Shown here: piece after piece, positions 1-5,464 of the stretch
How the letters are laid out: each line of letters begins with the position of its first letter
Position numbering within the stretch: position 1 is the stretch's first letter
NCBI GenBank assembly: GCA_946482595.1
Contig: CAMLSD010000107.1
Coordinates: 1-15,675, forward strand
DNA from: an uncultured Comamonadaceae bacterium
GTDB lineage: Bacteria > Pseudomonadota > Gammaproteobacteria > Burkholderiales > Burkholderiaceae
DNA: 15,675 nucleotides
Direction of reading: 5' to 3'
The notes under the pieces: model-generated
The model's database searches: none
What the model saw: only the letters and a program-made list of their open reading frames with translations
Told to the model about the DNA's origin: nothing
Made by a program: the position numbers and the translations under genes

Positions 1-4
1 ACCC

Positions 5-25
5 TGACCCGCTTGATGCGGGTCA
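5..25. repeat. Perfect 8-bp inverted repeat at the window edge
   Basis: TGACCCGC and GCGGGTCA flank a 5-nt loop (TTGAT), forming a perfect stem. No T-run follows on either strand inside the window, so it is not a classical intrinsic terminator. It lies just before repeat copy 1 and may belong to the 3' region of a gene ending left of the window. That gene is not visible. Confidence 0.5.
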
Positions 26-42
26 AGCCGGACCTCACAAGG

Positions 43-114
43 AAACGCCGGGCCGCCCCAAGTTTCCTTGACCCCCGCGGGGGGCGGGCCGGGCGCAGCC
101 CGGCCCTGGGGGCG
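43..114. repeat. GC-rich hairpin repeat, copy 1
   Basis: This ~70-bp element begins AAACGCCGGGCCGCCCCAAG and ends CTGGGGGCG. Two more copies lie at 2309-2378 and 2390-2455. Inside it are a small CAAG/CTTG stem, a CCCCCGCGGGGG palindrome, and a perfect 9-bp stem GGGCCGGGC/GCCCGGCCC with loop GCA. Its right end stops 1 bp before the stop codon of the minus-strand AIM24-family gene, so the element would be transcribed as the 3' end of that mRNA. A role in mRNA 3'-end stabilisation or factor-dependent termination, as for REP elements, is inference. There is no U-tract. Confidence 0.8.
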
Positions 115-115
115 C

Positions 116-928
116 TCACTCGTCGTCGCCGCCGAGCACACCGCCCAGCAGGCCGCCGGCGCCAAAGCCACCCAGCACCGACCCTTCCTCACGCGAGCCG
201 CCCATCTGGGGTGCCGCTGCAAACACGCGCGAGGCCAGGCGAGAGAACGGCAGCGACTGCAGCCACACCGTGCCCGGCCCGGTGACCTTCGCGAAGAACA
301 GCCCTTCGCCGCCGAACAGGGCCGTCTTGATCTTGCCGACGTACTGGATCTCGAAGTCGACATTGGGCGTGTAGGCCACCACGCAGCCGGTATCGATCAG
401 GAGGCTCTGGCCCGGCTGCAGTTCGCGCCGCACTACGGTGCCGCCCGCGTGCACGAAGGCCATGCCGTCGCCATCGAGCTTCTGCATGATGAAACCTTCG
501 CCGCCGAAAAAGCCGACCGACAGCTTCTGCTGGAAGGCGATGCCCAGCGACACGCCACGCGCGGCGCACAGGAAGGCGTCCTTCTGGCAGATCAGCGTGC
601 CACCGAGCTGGCGCAGATCCATCGGCAGGATCTTGCCCGGGTAGGGCGCCGCAAACGCGACGCGCTGCTTGGCCTGCGCCTGGTTGGTGTAGACGGTGGT
701 GAACAGCGACTCGCCAGTCACCAGCCGCTTGCCGGCGCCGAGCAGCTTGCCGAAAAAGCCGCCCTGCTGCTTGGCCCCGTCGCCGAAGACGGTGTCCATG
801 CCGATGCCGGCTTCCATGAACATCAGGCTGCCGGCTTCACCGATCGCCGCTTCACCGGGGTCGAGTTCGACCTCGACGAACTGCATCTCGGCGCCCTTGA
901 TCTCGTAGTCGACGACATCCATTCCCAT
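116..928 (-). CDS. AIM24 / TIGR00266-family protein, function unknown
   Basis: This 270-residue protein has the opening typical of the TIGR00266/AIM24 family: YEIKGAEMQFVEVELDPGE, then an EAGSLMFME segment near residues 33-41. The family is all-beta (related to the TRAP-type fold). Bacterial members have no firmly established function; the yeast relative is mitochondrial AIM24. No signal peptide or membrane helix is evident, so the protein is probably cytoplasmic. The C-terminus is a glycine-rich tail ending GGVLGGDDE, usual for the family. The chosen ATG has an AAGGAAG ribosome-binding site about 8 nt upstream; a second ATG two codons later is an alternative. The gene lies 63 bp downstream of the arsN2-like gene on the same strand and may be co-transcribed with it. 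The stop codon abuts repeat copy 1. Confidence 0.9.
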   Translation of the reverse strand: MGMDVVDYEIKGAEMQFVEVELDPGEAAIGEAGSLMFMEAGIGMDTVFGDGAKQQGGFFGKLLGAGKRLVTGESLFTTVYTNQAQAKQRVAFAAPYPGKILPMDLRQLGGTLICQKDAFLCAARGVSLGIAFQQKLSVGFFGGEGFIMQKLDGDGMAFVHAGGTVVRRELQPGQSLLIDTGCVVAYTPNVDFEIQYVGKIKTALFGGEGLFFAKVTGPGTVWLQSLPFSRLASRVFAAAPQMGGSREEGSVLGGFGAGGLLGGVLGGDDE

Positions 929-991
929 CGCGTGCTTCCTTGCAAAAAGTGGAGGAATTTCAACGCGCGCGATGGTAGCGCAACGGCGCCT

Positions 992-1462
992 CTACGGCGC
1001 TTCGTGCGGCAGCGACCGCACCATGGTGATGGCACTGGCCGGACAGGCGCCGCGGAACTCGACGGAACGGCGCACCGGCTCGGGCACCGCCTCGTCGAGC
1101 AGGTCGGCCGGTACGGCACGAAACCCGCGTCGGGCAAAGAAGTCAGGCGCAGTGGTCGTGCGCAGTACGGCCAGCCGGGCACCACTGCGGTGCGCAGCCT
1201 CCAGCGCACGCTCGACCAGCGCCCCACCGAGCCCCTGCCCGGGCTCGTCCACTGCCACGGAACGCAGCAGCACTGCATCGCCATAGGGCTCCAGGCCCGC
1301 ACAACCCACCAGCCGCCCACCGCGCCGCGCCACCTGGAAGTGCGCGACATGTTCGGCCACACCGGCCAGCGGCAGGCCGTGGGTCGTCAGCAGGGACAGC
1401 AGCTCATCGAGGTCATCGGAACGGGCCGGTTCAAACCGGACGTCGGCAGGGCGGGTGTGCAA
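992..1462 (-). CDS. arsN2: ArsN2-type GNAT N-acetyltransferase
   Basis: This 156-residue single-domain GNAT protein fits the ArsN2 family. It has GLEPYGDAVLLRSVAV at about residues 56-71, the acetyl-CoA loop PGQGLGG at 74-80, TTTAPDFFARRGF at 102-114, and the family-typical C-terminal segment FRGACPASAITMVRSL. Related ArsN enzymes acetylate organoarsenicals such as arsinothricin. The substrate here is not provable from sequence. No arsR, arsC, arsB/acr3 or arsM gene is visible, so it is an orphan. The start is a TTG codon (1460-1462), supported by AAGGAG 8 nt upstream; no in-frame ATG fits as well. A 14-bp palindrome lies about 30 bp upstream (1492-1505). The gene is divergent from the unassigned acyltransferase-like gene at 1636. 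Confidence 0.8.
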   Translation of the reverse strand: MHTRPADVRFEPARSDDLDELLSLLTTHGLPLAGVAEHVAHFQVARRGGRLVGCAGLEPYGDAVLLRSVAVDEPGQGLGGALVERALEAAHRSGARLAVLRTTTAPDFFARRGFRAVPADLLDEAVPEPVRRSVEFRGACPASAITMVRSLPHEAP

Positions 1463-1491
1463 GGCAGTGGCTCCTTGTGCGAGGTGGACAG

Positions 1492-1521
1492 GGCCTGAAC
1501 AGGCCGTGATGGGCCGTGATG
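1492..1521. promoter_or_regulatory. Palindrome plus 10-bp tandem repeat in divergent intergenic region
   Basis: A 14-bp inverted repeat, GGCCTG-AA-CAGGCC (1492-1505), runs directly into two perfect head-to-tail copies of GGCCGTGATG (1502-1511 and 1512-1521). The 10-bp period is one helical turn. This sits about 30 bp upstream of the TTG start of the arsN2-like gene, where an operator would be expected. The regulator is unknown, and no -10/-35 pair is convincing on either strand. Confidence 0.4.
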
Positions 1522-1595
1522 GGCACGAGCCCGCTGCACATCGTCACACAAAACCCGCCCCAGCGCTGGCGAGGATCGGCGAGTCTTCAGCGCCT

Positions 1596-1612
1596 CACGG
1601 CACGGTGCCGTG
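1596..1612. promoter_or_regulatory. 17-bp perfect palindrome upstream of acyltransferase-like gene
   Basis: CACGGCAC-G-GTGCCGTG is a perfect 8-bp inverted repeat around one central base, ending 23 bp before the ATG at 1636. The size and position suit a dimeric repressor or activator site. A 5' UTR hairpin is less likely because the loop would be too tight without opening several base pairs. The function is inferred from position only. Confidence 0.45.
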
Positions 1613-1635
1613 GGCTTGTCGTCAAGGAGCTTTCC

Positions 1636-2268
1636 ATGTCTGTCCGCCCTTTGCAATTGATCGTCCGCCATGCCCAGCCCCGGGACACCGAGGCCATCGA
1701 CGCGCTGCGCGTCGAGGGGTATGCCGCCGCCACCTGGTTCAGGCTGGAGGACACGCGCAAGGTGATGAAGTGCAACGATCCTGCGTCGACCCAGGTGATC
1801 GTGGCGCAGTCCGCCCGCGACGGCGAGCTGCTCGCCACCGTGGCCTTCACCGTGGTGCATGCGTTGCACGATGCTGAAGATCAGCTGGGCTGCGCCCTGC
1901 CCGCACCGGCCCAGGTGTTTCCCTGCAGCGTGGCCATGCGTGGCGCGGTGGCACTGGCGCAGCGCGGCCGCAGGCTGAACCACCTGCTGCGCTGGTATGC
2001 GATCGACGCGGCGCGGCGCGGCGGCCTGCCGCAGATGCTCTCGGCCCAGGCCGAGGCGGCGCCTCAGCGCAAGCTCACGCAGCAGCTCGGCTATGAATAC
2101 GCCGAGGTGGACAAGTCCCGACTGGGGACGGTGGGCCTGCCCGGCGCGATGTTCCTGGTGCGACTGCACGAGTCGCACTATGTCAACGCGCTGGCGCAGC
2201 TCGCCGATCTGCTCGGCGATACGCTGGACGGGTCGATGTGGGAGGGGCCGCCGTGGACGCTGGGCTGA
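1636..2268 (+). CDS. Unassigned acyltransferase-like (GNAT-fold) protein
   Basis: This 210-residue protein is not confidently assigned to a named family. The layout suggests a GNAT or autoinducer-synthase-like acyltransferase. An N-terminal strand and helix (IVRHAQPRDTEAIDALRVEGY, about residues 9-29, with an R and Y spaced as in N-acyl amino acid synthases) is followed by a strand pair IVAQSARDGELLATVAFTVV (55-74). A helical region around RRLNHLLRWYAIDAARRGG (112-130) leads to a C-terminal QLGYEYAEVDK turn (150-160), reminiscent of the GNAT 'LGF' motif. No signal peptide or membrane helix is seen. The ATG at 1636 is preferred because AAGGAG lies 6 nt upstream. An in-frame ATG at 1516 has no ribosome-binding site and would make the intergenic palindromes coding. 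The gene converges on the receptor gene across repeat copies 2 and 3. Confidence 0.7.
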   Translation: MSVRPLQLIVRHAQPRDTEAIDALRVEGYAAATWFRLEDTRKVMKCNDPASTQVIVAQSARDGELLATVAFTVVHALHDAEDQLGCALPAPAQVFPCSVAMRGAVALAQRGRRLNHLLRWYAIDAARRGGLPQMLSAQAEAAPQRKLTQQLGYEYAEVDKSRLGTVGLPGAMFLVRLHESHYVNALAQLADLLGDTLDGSMWEGPPWTLG

Positions 2269-2308
2269 AGCGGATGAGTACGCCGCTCACACACAAGGAA
2301 GGAAGGAC

Positions 2309-2378
2309 ACGCCGGGCCGCCCCAAGTGTCCTTGCCCCCCTCGGGGGGCGGGCTGGGCGCAGCCCTGCCCTGGGGGCG
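2309..2378. repeat. GC-rich hairpin repeat, copy 2
   Basis: This is the second copy of the element at 43-114, in the same orientation. It begins ACGCCGGGCCGCCCCAAG and ends CTGGGGGCG. The main stem is GGGCTGGGC/GCCCTGCCC around loop GCA, with one central T-T mismatch. The CCCCCCTCGGGGGG palindrome is intact. It lies 40 bp after the stop of the acyltransferase-like gene, in the convergent intergenic region. Confidence 0.85.
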
Positions 2379-2389
2379 ATCTCAAACAA

Positions 2390-2455
2390 ACGCCGGGCCG
2401 CCCCAAGTGTCCTTGCCCCCCTCGGGGGGCGGGCTGGGCGCAGCCCGGCCCTGGG
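2390..2455. repeat. GC-rich hairpin repeat, copy 3
   Basis: This third copy lies in tandem with copy 2: the period is 81 bp and the 11-bp spacer is AT-richer. The main stem is GGGCTGGGC/GCCCGGCCC with a central T-G wobble, whereas copy 1 has C-G there. The element ends 5 bp before the stop codon of the minus-strand receptor gene, repeating the arrangement of copy 1. The pair occupies most of the 192-bp gap between two convergent genes and is the only candidate 3'-end signal for both. Confidence 0.85.
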
Positions 2456-2460
2456 AGTCC

Positions 2461-3843
2461 TCAGAACTGATAGGCCAGCCGCACCGCACCCCAGTGCCGC
2501 CCGTCGACCATGATGGGCGCGGTGGCTTCCTTCATCAGCACGAACTTTCCGCCGCCCATGTCGCGGCGGTAGGTCTGCAGCAGGAAGGGCCGGCGATTGC
2601 GTGCCGAAGCCAGCCCGGTGCGATCGTTGAAGATGCGGCGGTAGCGGCTGTTGGCGGTGTTCCAGACGGTATCGCCCGGGCGCTGCGGATGGCAGTACTT
2701 GCGGTTGTGCGTGGGCACGTAGCCGTTGCGGTCGACGGCGATGCAGTACACCACCTTGGGCGACAGTTCCAGCAGCTTCTCCTGCACCTGGGGGAACAGG
2801 CGGTCGGCCAGATGGATGTAGCGGGTCTCGTGCTGCGGCGGGTTGGTGCCGGCGAGCGGCCGGTAGTTCTCGTCGAACAGGTCGGCGGCCGTGATCGTGC
2901 CGGTGCGTACCGCGTCGTTCAGCAGCTTGCCCAGTTGCTCCGCCGCCTGTGTGGCTGCGCGGATGTAGGGTGTGTCCTCGGTCTCGATACCGCAGGCGGC
3001 GATCACCTCCATCAGGTGCTCTGACACCTTCAGGAAGGACTCGCTGCGCGCCATCGCATCGCGCAGCGCCGCGGTGGCCTGGTGGGTTTCGCGTTCGATC
3101 AGGCCCATGTCGGAGCTCATGCCCTGGCTCACGTCCTGGCTGTGCCGTGCGGCCTGCGCGATGCGGCCCACCCCGCCCTCGACTTCGGCCAGCGCCTGAT
3201 GGAAGGCACCGCGGCGTGCCTGGTCGGCATCGCTGCGGATCTCGCGCGACAGCGATTCGATGCGGCTGTCCAGGTTGCCCACCGTGCCCATGATGTCCTT
3301 GGACGAGGCTTCGACCCGGGCCGCCAGGTCCTTGACCGCATCGGCCACCACGCCGAAGCCGCGACCGGCCTCACCGGCACGCTTGGCTTCGACCGAGGCA
3401 TTGAAGGCCACCAGCCGGGTCTGCATCGCGATCTGCGTGATCTGCTGCGCGGCGTTGGCCACCTCGCGCAGGGTGTCGACGATGCCGGCCACTTCGCGGG
3501 CGACGTCGGCCACGGCCGAACGCGCACGGCCGACTCCGGCCAGGCTTTGCTCGGTGACCTCGGCGATGCTCGCCTGGGACTGGAGGATGCCCTGCAGGTG
3601 CGTGGCCATCGAGCTCACGGCCTGCTGCTGGCGCATCGCACCCTGGATCGTGTCGTCGATGACACCACGCACCTCGGCCGCTTCACGGCCCAGCCCGGAG
3701 GTCTCCTTCTGCAGCGACTGCACGATCGCTCGGGCGTCGATCGGCTGGCCAGCGCTCGCGCCGGCGGCGTGGGTGCCGCCTTCCGTGACGTCGGGTTCAG
3801 TGCGTGCAGACGTGGCCTGCTTGCGTTGGAAGACTTTCAGCAT
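2461..3843 (-). CDS. Soluble methyl-accepting chemotaxis protein with C-terminal sensor domain
   Basis: This 460-residue chemoreceptor has no transmembrane helix and no HAMP domain, so it should be cytoplasmic. Residues about 40-310 form a long coiled-coil signalling region. The conserved hairpin tip for CheA/CheW contact is near 138-175 (FNASVEAKRAGEAGRGFGVVA); A-to-S and A-to-K changes are visible against the usual NAAIEAARAGE. Residues about 313-460 match a C-terminal sensor module seen in many betaproteobacterial receptors (NDRTG at 406-410, FLLQTYRRD at 420-428, DGRHWGAVRLAY at 447-458). A THNRKYCHP segment (378-386) could bind metal or a redox ligand, but this is speculative. The C-terminal methyltransferase-docking pentapeptide is absent. 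The ribosome-binding site is GGAG 6 nt upstream. The gene lies 64 bp downstream of fliA and is probably the last gene of the flhB operon. Confidence 0.9.
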   Translation of the reverse strand: MLKVFQRKQATSARTEPDVTEGGTHAAGASAGQPIDARAIVQSLQKETSGLGREAAEVRGVIDDTIQGAMRQQQAVSSMATHLQGILQSQASIAEVTEQSLAGVGRARSAVADVAREVAGIVDTLREVANAAQQITQIAMQTRLVAFNASVEAKRAGEAGRGFGVVADAVKDLAARVEASSKDIMGTVGNLDSRIESLSREIRSDADQARRGAFHQALAEVEGGVGRIAQAARHSQDVSQGMSSDMGLIERETHQATAALRDAMARSESFLKVSEHLMEVIAACGIETEDTPYIRAATQAAEQLGKLLNDAVRTGTITAADLFDENYRPLAGTNPPQHETRYIHLADRLFPQVQEKLLELSPKVVYCIAVDRNGYVPTHNRKYCHPQRPGDTVWNTANSRYRRIFNDRTGLASARNRRPFLLQTYRRDMGGGKFVLMKEATAPIMVDGRHWGAVRLAYQF

Positions 3844-3907
3844 GGGTGTCTCCGGTCACGGGTCGGCGCCTGTGTGGGTCGGGAAGGTTCGCGCGCGGCC
3901 GTGCGGC

Positions 3908-4618
3908 TCACCACTCGCGCAGCTTCACGCGCAGGCGGGCGATCGACTGGCTGTGCAGCTGGCACACGCGCGACTCGGTCACGCCGAGCACGGCGGCGAT
4001 TTCCTTCAGGTTCATGTCGTGCTCGTAGTACATGCTCATCACGTACTGCTCGCGTTCGGGCAGGGTCTTGATGGCCTCGACCAGCGCTTCGCGCAGCCGA
4101 TAGTCCGACAGCATGCTCAGCGGGTCATCGCGGTCGGCCACGTGGCGATCGAGGTAGTCGTCATCGCCGTCATCGCCGCTCATGTCCTCGAGGTACACGA
4201 GCTGGGTGCCACGCACCTTGCCCAGCAGCTCCTGGTATTCGGTGAGGGTGATGCCCATCTCGCGGGCGATCTCGCTTTCCTGCGGGGCGCGGCCCAGCTT
4301 CTGCTCGAGCCGGTGCACGGCGGCTTCGATCGAGCGCTGCTGCTTGCGGGTGCCGCGGCTCATCCAGTCCGCGCCGCGCAGCTCGTCGAGCATGGCGCCG
4401 CGGATGCGCTGCGTCGCGAAGGTCTCGAACTGCACACCCTGGGCGATGTCGAAACGGCTGAGTGCGTCATTCAGGCCGATCATGCCGACCTGGATCAGGT
4501 CGTCGATCTCCACATTGGCCGGCAGCTTGGCGATCATCTGGTGCGCAAGCCGCCGCACCAGCGGGCTGTACTGCTGCAGCATCGCATTCGAGTCGAGGCG
4601 GCCTTTGGCTGTGTACAT
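3908..4618 (-). CDS. fliA: Flagellar sigma factor FliA (sigma-28)
   Basis: This 236-residue sigma factor directs RNA polymerase to late flagellar and chemotaxis promoters. Region 2 is visible from about residue 15 (YSPLVRRLAHQMIAKLP; then DDLIQVGMIGLNDALSRFD; then FETFATQRIRGAMLDELR, typical of FliA). Region 3 follows (LGRAPQESEIAREMGI). Region 4 closes the protein with the helix-turn-helix LKEIAAVLGVTESRVCQLHSQ. The length is normal for the family. A GGAG ribosome-binding site lies 7 nt before the ATG. It follows the flhG-like gene after 36 bp, the usual Burkholderiales order. No promoter of its own was seen in that gap, so expression probably depends on the flhB operon promoter. A matching target promoter lies upstream of motA (10628-10654). 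Confidence 0.97.
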   Translation of the reverse strand: MYTAKGRLDSNAMLQQYSPLVRRLAHQMIAKLPANVEIDDLIQVGMIGLNDALSRFDIAQGVQFETFATQRIRGAMLDELRGADWMSRGTRKQQRSIEAAVHRLEQKLGRAPQESEIAREMGITLTEYQELLGKVRGTQLVYLEDMSGDDGDDDYLDRHVADRDDPLSMLSDYRLREALVEAIKTLPEREQYVMSMYYEHDMNLKEIAAVLGVTESRVCQLHSQSIARLRVKLREW

Positions 4619-4654
4619 GGTGGCGCTCCGAGGGGTCAGACGTTTCGGTTCAGA

Positions 4655-5464
4655 TCAATTGAATGCGTGGGCTGCCGACGCGGCCTGAAGGCCGTGCGAC
4701 ACCTGCGCCCAGGCCGGCGACTCGCCGTCCTGCAGCGAAAAAGGCAATGCGTGGTGCAGCAGGCTCATCGACAGCTGATGCAGCGTCTGGGCCAGCGCCA
4801 CCTCGTCATCGGTGGCGGTGCTGGTCACCGCGCTCAGGTGGGCCTGCCCACCCAGGAAATCGCTCACGCACTTCACCAGCCGGCTGGCCGCCAGCGGCAG
4901 GCCCATGGCCTGGCGCGGCAGGTCCATCACCACCGTGTGCTGCATCAGGCTGCCGTACTGCACCAGGATCTTCATCGCGGCGTAGGCATGCGTGAGGCTG
5001 CTGGCATCGTCGGTGGTCATCACCAGCGGGCGCACGCGACGGTGCGCGAACAGGCCGCTGAGCACCACGGCATCGGCATGGAACAGGATCACGTCGGCGC
5101 TCGGGGCGGCTTCGCGCAGCGCTTCGAACAGCAGCGAGGGCGCGCCGGACTGGTCGGCGAAGTAGCCGATCGTGGGGCTGGCGGCGAGCACCGAGGTGTG
5201 GGTGTCGAGTTCGTCGATCCACTGGCCGAGGTCGAGGTCCCGGGCGACCGCCTGGGCCACGTCCACACCGGTGGTGTACGGGTTGGGGGCGGCATCGACC
5301 ACCAGGGTGTGCAGGCCTTGTGCGGCCAGGCCATGGCACAGACCTTCCATCAGCATGTGCGCTCCGGCGGCGTGCGGGTTGGACACCACCGGCACCAGGT
5401 GCACCGTATGGTGGGCAAACAGCCTGCGCAGGCCGTGGGCCTGATCGAGGGCGCGCTCAAGCAT
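4655..5464 (-). CDS. flhG: FlhG/FleN-like MinD-family protein lacking the P-loop
   Basis: This 269-residue protein occupies the flhG slot between flhF and fliA. FlhG normally is a MinD-type ATPase that controls flagellar number with FlhF. The N-terminus LDQAHGLRRLF keeps the DQAxxLR motif (residues 7-13) that stimulates the FlhF GTPase in other bacteria. MinD-like features remain: VVDAAP (55-60) in place of the usual DAD strand, and TTDDASSLTHAYAAMKIL, matching the FlhG 'TTEPTSxTDAYAxIK' region. However, the segment where KGGVGKT should be reads VVSNPHAAGAHMLMEG (about 26-41), with no lysine and no GKT/S. The ATG at 5464 is chosen for its AGGAGG site 6 nt upstream. An upstream in-frame ATG at 5497 would add 11 residues before the motif. 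The start overlaps the flhF stop by 8 nt, suggesting translational coupling. Confidence 0.85.
   Translation of the reverse strand: MLERALDQAHGLRRLFAHHTVHLVPVVSNPHAAGAHMLMEGLCHGLAAQGLHTLVVDAAPNPYTTGVDVAQAVARDLDLGQWIDELDTHTSVLAASPTIGYFADQSGAPSLLFEALREAAPSADVILFHADAVVLSGLFAHRRVRPLVMTTDDASSLTHAYAAMKILVQYGSLMQHTVVMDLPRQAMGLPLAASRLVKCVSDFLGGQAHLSAVTSTATDDEVALAQTLHQLSMSLLHHALPFSLQDGESPAWAQVSHGLQAASAAHAFN

Noticed and set aside
68..1498. A 476-codon plus-strand open frame across the AIM24 and ArsN2 genes
   Set aside because: It spans two real genes on the other strand and an intergenic gap, starts inside repeat copy 1, and shows no domain pattern.
1516..1635. Upstream in-frame ATG for the acyltransferase-like gene
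   Set aside because: It has no ribosome-binding site, and the extension would be coded by the operator-like palindromes. The ATG at 1636 has AAGGAG at correct spacing.
2309..2455. Tandem repeat pair as a minimal CRISPR
   Set aside because: The repeat is about 70 bp with only an 11-bp spacer and two copies. A third copy stands alone at a different gene end, and no cas genes are present.
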